Shown here piece by piece: positions 34,168 through 43,208 of a stretch of 64,000 nt of DNA; position 1 is the stretch's first letter; the number at the start of each line of letters is the position of its first letter. The notes beneath the pieces were generated by a model that was not told the DNA's origin, searched no databases, and worked only from the letters and a program-made list of their open reading frames with translations. Source of the stretch: Streptomyces sp. SJL17-4 (lineage in GTDB: Bacteria > Actinomycetota > Actinomycetes > Streptomycetales > Streptomycetaceae); contig NZ_CP104578.1 in NCBI RefSeq assembly GCF_036826855.1, positions 5,367,501 to 5,431,500 on the forward strand, in the 5' to 3' direction. Position numbers and translations under genes: made by a program.

Positions 34168-34219
34168 AGTTGCAAAGGACTGGTTGCAATAGTCTTTTTG
34201 CAACCAGTCCTTTGCAACT
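34168..34219. promoter_or_regulatory. Long operator with four TTGCAA boxes
   Basis: A perfect inverted repeat with 22-bp arms (34168-34189 and 34198-34219) and an 8-bp spacer. Inside it TTGCAA occurs at 34170, 34184, 34198 and 34212, exactly every 14 bp. It overlaps the predicted promoter of the ArsR-like gene, so autorepression is likely. Confidence 0.8.
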
Positions 34220-34239
34220 GTCTCCTTCAGTCGGCTCCG

Positions 34240-34707
34240 TCACTCGCGTGCCGCCTGCTCCACCAGCGGGATGATCCGCAGCGGCACCGGGTTCTCCATC
34301 ACGATCGCCGTCGACGCCCGCATGATCCCCTCGAACGCCACCACCCTGTCGATCACCCGCTGGAGGTCGGCGTTGGAGCGGGCGACGAGGCGGCAGAGCA
34401 TGTCGCCGTGGCCCGTCGTCGTGTGCAGTTCGAGGACCTCCGGCACCGTCGCCAGGTGCTCCCGTACGTCCGCTCCCTGCCCCTGCTTGATCTCCAGCGT
34501 CGCGAACGCCGTCACCGGATAGCCCAGCGCCGCCGGGTCCACCTGCGGTCCGAAGCCCCTGATCACCCCGCTCGCCTGGAGCCGGTCGAGCCGCGCCTGC
34601 ACCGTGCCCCGCGCCACCCCGAGCCGCCGCGAGGCCTCCAGGACCCCGATGCGCGGCTCGCGCGCGAGAAGCGTGATCAGCCGGCCGTCCAAATGATCGA
34701 TCGCCAC
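34240..34707 (-). CDS. Lrp/AsnC-family regulator
   Basis: A 155-residue regulator: an N-terminal helix-turn-helix (DHLDGRLITLLAREPRIGVLEASRRLGVARGTVQARLDRL) and a C-terminal RAM/AsnC ligand domain. The GTG at 34707 has GGGGAG upstream; an ATG at 34749 would extend into the intergenic region. It is divergent from hppD and may control aromatic amino-acid breakdown (inference from position). Confidence 0.88.
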   Translation of the reverse strand: MAIDHLDGRLITLLAREPRIGVLEASRRLGVARGTVQARLDRLQASGVIRGFGPQVDPAALGYPVTAFATLEIKQGQGADVREHLATVPEVLELHTTTGHGDMLCRLVARSNADLQRVIDRVVAFEGIMRASTAIVMENPVPLRIIPLVEQAARE

Positions 34708-34774
34708 AGTGGTCTCCCCATGGTCAGGATGTACAAGTCGCACGGCCATACTCGCTGGTCGCTGTGCAACATGA

Positions 34775-35974
<1,200 letters not shown>

Positions 35975-35985
35975 CCGCCGCCCGT

Positions 35986-36042
35986 TGTGGGCAATCGTTC
36001 CCCCCCCCCGGACGAAGTCTGGGGGAAGGACGATTGCCCACA
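35986..36042 (+). terminator. Terminator after hppD with a C10 tract in the loop
   Basis: A perfect 13-bp stem (35986-35998 with 36030-36042) encloses a loop containing ten consecutive C residues (36000-36009). Confidence 0.75.
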
Positions 36043-36200
36043 CGGCGGGTGGGCGGGGGTGCCTGGCCCGTGTCCGGGGCTCCTGGCCCCGTGCTCGGTC
36101 CCGCGCGGTGAGCCCGCGCGGTGGGGAGGAGTCCCACCCTCCGGCGGGTTCCGGCCCACGCGGGGGGTGGGCCGGGGCTCGTCCCGTGGCGGGCGGCGCG

Positions 36201-37646
36201 TTATTCGCGTGGCGACTTCGACGGTGTCGGCTTCGCCGGGGCGTTCTGTTCGTCCCGCCGCTCCCGTTCCCGCTCCGGCTCCGTGCGGAGCTCCTTCGGG
36301 AGTTCGGCCGACGGCTCTCCCAGGGCCGCCAGCGACTCCGCCGCCCTCGGCGCCAGCAGCGGCGAGAAGTGCGGGTTGATCCGCAGCGCCTCCGCCAGAT
36401 GGCGGCGGGCCGGGCCGTGTTCCTCCAGGACCCGTTCGATCTCGCCCCGGTGGTACGAGAAGAGGGCGCTCCGCAGCCCCTCCTCCGTGGCCCTTTTCGC
36501 GTACTCCATGGCCTCCTTGGGCTCACCCGACCGGTACAGCGCCCACCCCAGCGCGTCCGCCACCCGCACCGAGCGGTGGCCGCGCGCCCACTCCGCCCGC
36601 ATCCGGGTGACCGCCGCCGCCGGGTCGCCGTGGTCCGCGTCGAGCAGTGCCAGGGCCACCTCCCCGCCCGCCCAGGTACCCGTCCGCAGCCGCTCGTACA
36701 GCGCCCGCGCGTCCCCGTCCAGGCCCAGCGACCCGGACAGTTCGCCCGCCTCCAGGACGTACTCGGGCAGCGGCAGCCGGGCCAGCGCCGCCCGCCAGTC
36801 CCGCAGCGCCTCGTCCGTGCGGCCCAGCGCCGTCAGGGCGCGCGCCCGGCCCGCGAGCGAGGGTCCGTGGTCCCGTACCTGCGTCAGCGCCGCCCCGAAC
36901 CGCGCGAGGGCCTCGTCCGGTTCGCCCCGCTCCCATGCCAGGTCCCCGAGCCGCGCCAGCGCGGCCGCCTTGTCCGGGGCCGTCTCCGCCAGCGCCACCG
37001 CGTCGAGCGCCGCGGCGTCCGCGTCCTCGCGCCAGCCCCGGTCGCGGTAGGTCTGCGAGGCCCTGGCCCGCACCACCGCGCCCGCGTGGAGCCCCTCCAG
37101 GGCCTCCATCGCCTTCCGGGCCGCCTGGTAGTCCCCGAGACCGTTGTACGCGTCCATCAGGACCGGGTACGCGGGCCAGCGCTTCGGATCCGCCTTCCGG
37201 ACCTTCTCGCCCCACTCCTTCGCCGACTTCCAGTCGCCGCGCGCCCCCGCGAGCGCCCCCAGACCCAGCTGGGCGGCCGTGTTGCCGCGCGCGGCGGGCC
37301 GTTCGGCGAGCGAGCGCCGCAGCGCCTTCTCGGCACGCGGGTAGTCCCGTACGTCTCCGAGGCGCACGCCCCGCTCCGTGTACGCCGCGCCGAGCTCCGC
37401 CCAGGACCCGTCGTCGTCCGGGTGGGCGCGCAGCCACTTCTCCCTGTCGGTGATCAGCGCGGCCAGGTCCGGGAGCGCCGCCTGCGCGCCCGCGTGGGCC
37501 GCGGTCGTCGCTCGCTCCGCAGGACCCGGCGGGCGGCGCCGCGGCTCCTGGTCGAGGAACTCCGGGACGTAAAGAAGTGCCGTCGCCGCGAGCACCGCGC
37601 CCACCCCGGCCGCCAGGACCGTCCTCGACACGTTCTGCGTCTTCAT
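36201..37646 (-). CDS. TPR-repeat protein, membrane-anchored
   Basis: A 481-residue protein. The N-terminus has one hydrophobic segment (TVLAAGVGAVLAATALLYVP), then multiple tetratricopeptide-like helical pairs from about residue 60 to 440, for example WAELGAAYTERG and RLGDLAWERGEPDEALARFG. The tail is charged and disordered. It is predicted to sit outside the membrane or to be anchored with repeats exposed. ATG at 37646 is chosen over a GTG three codons earlier. Its partner is unknown. It is divergent from the FAD-linked oxidase. Confidence 0.82.
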   Translation of the reverse strand: MKTQNVSRTVLAAGVGAVLAATALLYVPEFLDQEPRRRPPGPAERATTAAHAGAQAALPDLAALITDREKWLRAHPDDDGSWAELGAAYTERGVRLGDVRDYPRAEKALRRSLAERPAARGNTAAQLGLGALAGARGDWKSAKEWGEKVRKADPKRWPAYPVLMDAYNGLGDYQAARKAMEALEGLHAGAVVRARASQTYRDRGWREDADAAALDAVALAETAPDKAAALARLGDLAWERGEPDEALARFGAALTQVRDHGPSLAGRARALTALGRTDEALRDWRAALARLPLPEYVLEAGELSGSLGLDGDARALYERLRTGTWAGGEVALALLDADHGDPAAAVTRMRAEWARGHRSVRVADALGWALYRSGEPKEAMEYAKRATEEGLRSALFSYHRGEIERVLEEHGPARRHLAEALRINPHFSPLLAPRAAESLAALGEPSAELPKELRTEPERERERRDEQNAPAKPTPSKSPRE

Positions 37647-37744
37647 GGCGCTCACTGTGCGCCCGCCCGCACCTGTACGAAGAGCACACGAAGCGCTCGC
37701 CCCGGCAGGTTCACACCGATGGCCCCGGGTGCCACGCTGGAGGC

Positions 37745-39112
37745 ATGGACGATCTTCTGACGCGGCTGCGCGCCGGGCTCCCCGCCGAGGCGCTGCTCAC
37801 CGATCCGGACGTGACCGCTTCCTACGCGAACGACATGGCGAGCTTCTGCGAGGCCGGTGCCCCCGCGGTCGTCGTGCTCCCGCGCACCGTCGAGCAGGTG
37901 CAGCACGTCATGCGCACCGCGACGGAACTCCGCGTTCCCGTGGTCCCCCAGGGAGCCCGCACGGGCCTCTCCGGCGGCGCCAACGCCTCCGAGGGCTGCA
38001 TCGTGCTCTCCCTGGTCAAGATGGACCGCATCCTGGAGATCAACCCGGTCGACCGGATCGCCGTCGTCGAACCGGGTGTCGTCAACGCGGTGCTGTCACG
38101 GGCGGTCGCCGAGCACGGCCTCTACTACCCGCCGGACCCGTCCAGCTGGGAGACGTGCACCATCGGCGGAAACATCGGTACGGCCTCCGGCGGTCTGTGC
38201 TGTGTGAAGTACGGGGTGACGGCCGAGTACGTCCTCGGCCTCGACGTCGTCCTCGCCGACGGCCGGCTCCTGAGCACCGGCCGCCGCACCGCCAAGGGCG
38301 TCGCCGGCTATGACCTGACCAGGCTCTTCGTCGGCTCGGAGGGCAGTCTCGGCATCGTCGTCCGGGCCGTGCTCTCGCTCCGGCCGCAGCCCCCGGCGCA
38401 GCTCGCGCTGGCCGCCGAGTTCCCCTCCGCGGCCGCCGCCTGCGCGGCCGTCTGCACGATCATGGAGCGCGGCCACACTCCGTCGCTGCTCGAACTCATG
38501 GACCGCACCACCGTCCAGGCCGTCAACAAGATGGCGCGCATGGGGCTGCCCGACACCACCGAGGCGCTGCTCCTGTGTGCCTTCGACACCCCCGACCCGG
38601 CCGCCGATCTGGCCGCCGTGGCGGAGCTGTGCGTGGCGGCGGGCGCCACCGAGGTCGTCCCGGCCGCGGACGCCGCCGAGTCCGAACTCCTCCTCCAGGC
38701 GCGCCGGCTCTCCCTCACCGCCCTGGAGACGATCAAGTCGGCGACGATGATCGACGACGTGTGCGTGCCGCGGACGCGGCTCGCCGAGATGCTCGCCGGC
38801 ACGGCGGCGGTCGCGGAGAAGTACGACCTCACCATCGGCGTCTGCGCGCACGCCGGCGACGGCAACACCCATCCCGTCGTCTGCTTCGACCACACCGACG
38901 AGGACGAGTCGCGGCGCGCGCGGGAGTCCTTCGACGAGATCATGGCGCTCGGGCTCGCGCTCGGCGGCACGATCACCGGCGAGCACGGCGTGGGCGTCCT
39001 CAAGAAGGAGTGGCTGGCACGGGAGTTGGGGCCGGTAGGGCTGGAGCTCCAGCGCGGGATCAAGGCCACCTTCGACCCGCTGGGGCTGCTCAACCCCGGA
39101 AAGCTCTTCTGA
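37745..39112 (+). CDS. FAD-linked oxidase, GlcD-like
   Basis: A 455-residue flavoprotein of the glycolate oxidase / D-lactate dehydrogenase family. The FAD-binding PCMH domain is visible: VPVVPQGARTGLSGGAN, PPDPSSWETCTIGGNIGTASGG, and VGSEGSLGIV. The C-terminal domain contains GVCAHAGDGNTHPV and the closing GITGEHG-type motif (TITGEHGVGVLKK) before LLNPGKLF. It oxidises a 2-hydroxy acid, identity unknown. No GlcE or GlcF partner is adjacent. Start ATG at 37745. Confidence 0.9.
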   Translation: MDDLLTRLRAGLPAEALLTDPDVTASYANDMASFCEAGAPAVVVLPRTVEQVQHVMRTATELRVPVVPQGARTGLSGGANASEGCIVLSLVKMDRILEINPVDRIAVVEPGVVNAVLSRAVAEHGLYYPPDPSSWETCTIGGNIGTASGGLCCVKYGVTAEYVLGLDVVLADGRLLSTGRRTAKGVAGYDLTRLFVGSEGSLGIVVRAVLSLRPQPPAQLALAAEFPSAAAACAAVCTIMERGHTPSLLELMDRTTVQAVNKMARMGLPDTTEALLLCAFDTPDPAADLAAVAELCVAAGATEVVPAADAAESELLLQARRLSLTALETIKSATMIDDVCVPRTRLAEMLAGTAAVAEKYDLTIGVCAHAGDGNTHPVVCFDHTDEDESRRARESFDEIMALGLALGGTITGEHGVGVLKKEWLARELGPVGLELQRGIKATFDPLGLLNPGKLF

Positions 39113-39180
39113 CGCCTGGGACTCCTGGGCTGACGCCTGGGACGCCCGGGACCCCTGGGCTGACGCCTGGGACCCCTGGA
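39110..39180 (+). repeat. Three imperfect TGACGCCTGGGA units after the oxidase gene
   Basis: The unit CTGACGCCTGGGA with CCTGGG-type ends is repeated three times (about 21, 30 and 21 bp), beginning at the oxidase stop codon. The cause is probably local slippage. Confidence 0.65.
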
Positions 39181-39198
39181 TTCGCACGGGTACGGGGC

Positions 39199-39690
39199 TC
39201 ACTGCTCGCCGTCCTGCGACTCGTCCGACGGCCACGGGTCGCGCAGCCACAGCTCGTCGGCGATCACGGTGGTCGCCAGGAGTTCGGCAAGGCCGTCGTC
39301 GATGCCGAGCCGGTCGGACTCGGTGCCCGGCGGCACCGCGCGCAGGGTCCGCTCCAGCCAGGCGGACACCTGCGCCGAGGGGGCTTCGAGCAGGGCGTCG
39401 CCGTCGGGGGAGGAGAGCGCCATCAGGACGACGCTGCGGCCGTCGACCTTCGTGGGCCAGATCCGCACGTCGCCGTGACCGCAGGCCCGGAACACGCCTT
39501 CGACCAGGAGTTCGCGCGCGAACGTCCAGTTGACCGGGTGGTCGGTGCCGATGTGGAACGTGATGTGGACGGCGTACGGGTCGTCGGTGCGGTAGGCGAG
39601 CCGGGCGGGGACGGGGATGGTGCGCTCGGGGGAGAGCACCAGCTTCAGCTCCAGCTCGCGCTCGACGGTGGTGTTGTCGGTGTTCTGCAT
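39199..39690 (-). CDS. ssgG: SsgA-like sporulation and cell-division protein
   Basis: A 163-residue SsgA-like protein (SALP). SALPs occur only in morphologically complex actinomycetes and guide septum placement in sporulating hyphae. The family pattern is clear: LELKLVLSPERTIPVPARLAYRTDDPYAVHITFH, then WTFARELLVEG, RIWP, and a late VSAWLERTLRAVPPG. The name ssgG is based on recalled synteny near hppD and the nag genes, not on a search; in S. coelicolor SsgG affects correct septation at every site. Start ATG with GAGGGAG upstream. Confidence 0.9.
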   Translation of the reverse strand: MQNTDNTTVERELELKLVLSPERTIPVPARLAYRTDDPYAVHITFHIGTDHPVNWTFARELLVEGVFRACGHGDVRIWPTKVDGRSVVLMALSSPDGDALLEAPSAQVSAWLERTLRAVPPGTESDRLGIDDGLAELLATTVIADELWLRDPWPSDESQDGEQ

Positions 39691-40000
39691 GGTCGTACTC
39701 CCTCTCGCGGACCGGCCCCGGTCGGGCCTTCAGCAGGAGAGAGCGGGGTACCCACGGCTCATTACGCGACTTCGGGAAGTTTTTTCGGGAAGTTTTTCCG
39801 GGCCGCGGAGCAGGGCGTATGTACCGGCCCGAACATCACCGGGAGTGATCGATTCCGGTACGTGTCCCCCCGAAGGCGGGCTTTCTCCCAGGCTCTTTGT
39901 TCCCTCGGGGGCGTTCTTCGTTACTGTCCTCCTTGGGCGCGGCACGCCCGGCACGCGGCCGCGCGGATCAAGGGCGTTGTGACTGAACGGAGTCGGGGCA
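39691..40000. other. Divergent intergenic region ssgG / RDD gene
   Basis: About 310 bases between two divergent genes. The main feature is a low-GC patch at 39771-39797 made of two copies of TTCGGGAAGTTTTT overlapping by one base. It should contain the ssgG promoter. No gene is seen. Confidence 0.5.
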
Positions 40001-41659
40001 GTGGCTACTCCTCCTGGAGGCGGCGGAGAGGTACCGCAGGCGGGGTACTACCCGGACCCGTCCATTCCCGGGTACATCCGGTACTGGAACGGGGGCGCCT
40101 GGGTGCCCGGTACGAGCAGGCCCGCGCCCGCGGACGGTGAGGTTCCGCCGGGCCCGCCGGCCTCGGCGATCCCGGCCGGGCCGATCCTGGCCTCCGGACC
40201 GGCACCCGCACCGGCCGCCGCGCAGCCGGCCCGGCCCGAACCGGAACCGGTCCAGCCGCATCAGCCCGCGCGGCACCAGCCGCAGCAGCCCCACGAGCCG
40301 CAGCAGCTCCAGCAGTCCCACGAGCCGCAGCACCCCCACGAGCCGCACCAGCTCCACGGGCAGCCGTACCAGCCGCAGCCCGTTCCCGGGCTCGAGCCCG
40401 TGCGCCCCGCCGCCTCCGTACCGGCACAGGCCCAGGCGCCCGCGCAGCTCCCCGCGCCGGACCGGACGCCCGCAGCGCTCCCCGCGCCGGACCGGACGCC
40501 CGCCCTCGCCCCCGTACCCACCGTGGAGGAGACCGGGCCCGTCTTCTTCGACGAGGAGCCGGCCCCCGCGGAACCCGCGTCCGCCTGGCAGGCGGACACC
40601 TCCCGCCAGACCGGTTTCGGCGGCGACCGCGACCAGAAGGTCTCCTGGGGCGCGCCCCGGACCCCCGACCCGCGCACCCCGGCGGACTGGCCCGTCGCCG
40701 GTGCGGGTGAACCCGAGCCCGAGAGCGAGGCGCGCTCCGTGGCCCCGGCGACGGACCCCCGGGCCACCGGGGGAGCCGCGCGCCTCGGCGGGATGCCGGT
40801 CACGCCGATCCCCACCCCCGCTCCCGCCCCCGCGCCCGCCGCGGCCCCTCAGAAGCCCCAGCCGACTCCGCGGGCACCCAGGCCCCAGCCGGCTCCCCAG
40901 CCGGCCCCCGAGCCCGCGGCGACGGCCGCCCCGGCCCCCGCGCCCGCCCCCGCTCCCGTACACCAGGCGCCCGCGACCCCCTCCTGGGCCCAGCAGGCCC
41001 AGTCCCAGCCGCGACCCCAGGCACAACAGCCCCAGGCACAACAGCCCCGAGGACAGCAGCCCCAGGCACAACACCCCCAGCCGCAGCAGCCCCAGTCTCA
41101 GGACCCGCAGCAGCCCGTCGTCCCCTGGAAGCCGCCCGTCGACGACCTGTTCGTCCAGGCGGCCCGCGCGCAGGCCTCGGCGCGCCCCGCCGGGCTCGGC
41201 CGGAGGCTGATCGCCCGGCTGATCGACTCCCTCGTCCTGGGCGCGCTCGTCGGTGTCGCCGCCTTCCCGTTCGTGACCGCGGCCCTCGACCACATCAACG
41301 GCAAGATCGAGGCGGCCAAGCAGTCCGGCGTCACCGTCCAGGTGTGGCTGGTCGACGGCACGACCTCCGTGCAGTTCGGCATCGCGCTGGCGGCGTTCTT
41401 CGTCATCGGCGTCCTGTACGAGGCGCTGCCCACCGCCAAGTGGGGCCGCACGCTCGGCAAGAAGCTGTGCGGGATCGAGGTGCGGGACATCGAGGCGCAC
41501 CAGCCGCCGCGGTTCGGGGCGGCCCTGCGCCGCTGGCTCGTCTACAGCGTCCTGGGACTCCTGGCCATCGGCGTCCTCAACGTCCTGTGGTGCCTCTTCG
41601 ACCGTCCCTGGCGGCAGTGCTGGCACGACAAGGCCGCCCGGACCTTCGTGGCGCGCTGA
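40001..41659 (+). CDS. RDD-family membrane protein with DUF2510 and Pro/Gln-rich region
   Basis: A 552-residue protein. Residues 15-40 match the DUF2510 motif (AGYYPDPSIPGYIRYWNGGAWVPG). Residues 45-380 are low complexity, rich in Pro, Gln and Ala with internal repeats such as APDRTPAL. The C-terminal 165 residues are an RDD domain with three membrane spans (RRLIARLIDSLVLGALVG, SVQFGIALAAFFVIGVLY, LVYSVLGLLAIGVLNV). Function unknown. The GTG at 40001 is chosen. The next gene is a second RDD protein, so the two may be a diverged pair. Confidence 0.86.
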   Translation: MATPPGGGGEVPQAGYYPDPSIPGYIRYWNGGAWVPGTSRPAPADGEVPPGPPASAIPAGPILASGPAPAPAAAQPARPEPEPVQPHQPARHQPQQPHEPQQLQQSHEPQHPHEPHQLHGQPYQPQPVPGLEPVRPAASVPAQAQAPAQLPAPDRTPAALPAPDRTPALAPVPTVEETGPVFFDEEPAPAEPASAWQADTSRQTGFGGDRDQKVSWGAPRTPDPRTPADWPVAGAGEPEPESEARSVAPATDPRATGGAARLGGMPVTPIPTPAPAPAPAAAPQKPQPTPRAPRPQPAPQPAPEPAATAAPAPAPAPAPVHQAPATPSWAQQAQSQPRPQAQQPQAQQPRGQQPQAQHPQPQQPQSQDPQQPVVPWKPPVDDLFVQAARAQASARPAGLGRRLIARLIDSLVLGALVGVAAFPFVTAALDHINGKIEAAKQSGVTVQVWLVDGTTSVQFGIALAAFFVIGVLYEALPTAKWGRTLGKKLCGIEVRDIEAHQPPRFGAALRRWLVYSVLGLLAIGVLNVLWCLFDRPWRQCWHDKAARTFVAR

Positions 41660-41738
41660 TCCGCGGGCCGCGGCCGGGGGTCCCCCGAACGGGCGGTGAT
41701 TCCTTGCGGGGCCGCCCGGCCCGGGATGCACTGCCCCC

Positions 41739-42536
41739 ATGAGCACCGACCAGCCGCCGCCCGGCCAGCCGCCCGAGGAGGACCCGTTCCTCAAGAGGCC
41801 GCAGGAGCCTCCGCCGCCCTCCGCGGGCCAGCCGCCCCCGTCCGGACCGCCGCCCTCCGGACCGCCCCCGGAAGGGCCTCCGCCGGGGGGCCCGCCGCCC
41901 GGGGGCCCGCCGCCCGGAGGCCCGCCGCCCGGGAGTCCGTACGGACCCACGGGCGGTTCGCCGTACGGTCCCCCGGGCGGCTCCCCGTACGACAACGCGC
42001 CGCCTCCGCCCCCGTACGGCGGCTACGGCGCCGGGTACGGAGGGACCGATCCGCTCTCCGGGATGCCGCCGCTCGCCGAGTCCGGCAAGCGCATCATCGC
42101 CCGGATCATCGACTGGCTGATCATCGCGATCCCCCTGGCGGTCATCGGCATCCCGTTCAAGATCTACTCGCGGGCGAGCGAGGACGGCAACGACTTCGGC
42201 GACACGGTCAACAGCCTCAACGGCGGTAGCCAGCTGGTCTTCCAGCTGATCACGATCGTCGCGTACGTCGCGTACGACACGGTGATGGTGGCCAAGAACG
42301 GCCAGACCCTCGGCAAGAAGTGGATGAAGCTGCGGGTCGCGATGCTCAACGACGGTTCGACGCCCCCGATGAGCCAGTCGCTGCTGCGCGCGATCGTCCT
42401 GTGGCTGCCCGCCCTGATCTGCTGCGCCTGCCTGTGGCCGCTGCTCCTGCTGATCCTGATCCTGGTCGACAAGCCCTACAAGCAGGGTCTGCACGACAAG
42501 GCGGCGAAGACGGTGGTGGTCTCCGTCCCGCAGTAG
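41739..42536 (+). CDS. RDD-family membrane protein with Pro/Gly-rich N-terminus
   Basis: A 265-residue protein. Residues 1-100 are a repetitive PPPGGPP/GSPYGP stretch; the rest is an RDD domain, opening with SGKRIIARIIDWLIIAIPLAVIG and containing the Arg-Asp-Asp-type positions and three membrane spans. The LGKKWMKLRVAML loop is conserved in RDD proteins. Function unknown. It lies 79 bp after the first RDD gene. The stop codon is the first unit of a 9-bp repeat. Confidence 0.88.
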   Translation: MSTDQPPPGQPPEEDPFLKRPQEPPPPSAGQPPPSGPPPSGPPPEGPPPGGPPPGGPPPGGPPPGSPYGPTGGSPYGPPGGSPYDNAPPPPPYGGYGAGYGGTDPLSGMPPLAESGKRIIARIIDWLIIAIPLAVIGIPFKIYSRASEDGNDFGDTVNSLNGGSQLVFQLITIVAYVAYDTVMVAKNGQTLGKKWMKLRVAMLNDGSTPPMSQSLLRAIVLWLPALICCACLWPLLLLILILVDKPYKQGLHDKAAKTVVVSVPQ

Positions 42537-42590
42537 CCGAAGTAGCCGAAGTAGCCGCAGTAGCCGAAGTGGCCGAAGTGGCCGAAGCAG
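42533..42590 (+). repeat. 9-bp microsatellite beginning at the RDD stop codon
   Basis: Six to seven units of (C/G)AGTAGCCGAA-type 9-mers, drifting to GTGGCCGAA. In the RDD reading frame each of the first four units repeats a TAG stop. Confidence 0.8.
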
Positions 42591-42596
42591 GAAGTG

Positions 42597-42875
42597 TCAC
42601 GAACCGGTCCGGGTATCGACTCCCGCGCCCACACGCGCGGTCGGTACCCGGACTTCTTCGTGTGCGACGGGTGCCGGAGTCGGTGCGGTGGTCTTGACGC
42701 CCGCCGTCCGCAGCGGCATCGTCACCGCCACGAGCAGTCCGAGCAGCAGGCCGGCGAGGCTGATCACCGTGATCCCGAGCGTGCTCGTCGTACCGGAGAG
42801 CAGCAGCAGGGCGACGGTCGCGAGGACGACGGTGGCCGAACCGTAGGTGAGTTGCGCGGCGTTCGGACGCTGCAT
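42597..42875 (-). CDS. Small membrane protein of unknown function
   Basis: A 92-residue protein with two hydrophobic segments (TVVLATVALLLLSGTTS and TVISLAGLLLGLLVAVTMP) and a hydrophilic Pro/Val-rich tail. It is probably an inner-membrane hairpin protein. It is convergent with the second RDD gene, 60 bp away. Not recognised beyond topology. Confidence 0.65.
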   Translation of the reverse strand: MQRPNAAQLTYGSATVVLATVALLLLSGTTSTLGITVISLAGLLLGLLVAVTMPLRTAGVKTTAPTPAPVAHEEVRVPTARVGAGVDTRTGS

Positions 42876-43208
42876 GACACGTACCGCCCTCTCAGGACAA
42901 CGGTTCGACTCTAAGACCGTGGATGCCCGGGAGGAAGCGAAGTAAGCGTGACCTCACCCACGATGCGGGGGCACGGGGTGCACGGGGGGCGCACGGAGCC
43001 GTGGGTCGTGTGATTTTTCCCCGTAAGGTGCCCGTTGATCGTCCGATAATCGGAATTCACCTCCCACATAGTGCAGTTGGTATGTCCAAGTCAAGATCTG
43101 TCTTTTCTTGTCTCCCTCCGGTCGAATGTCGTCACTTGTGACGCGCGACCCGCCGGACGGACACCCCACCTTCGGTCCGAAGCGCGGGCGCCGGGGAGGA
43201 CATACCAA
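42876..43208. other. Leader region of the M6 metalloprotease gene
   Basis: About 330 bases with relatively low GC near 43010-43140. An 11-bp inverted repeat lies at 43077-43087 (TTGGTATGTCC) and 43198-43208 (GGACATACCAA), the right arm ending exactly at the GTG start codon. No gene is seen. Confidence 0.55.

Noticed and set aside
39110..39180. Possible CRISPR-like repeats
   Set aside because: Units are imperfect and contiguous with no unique spacers; nothing in the window looks like a CRISPR array or cas gene.
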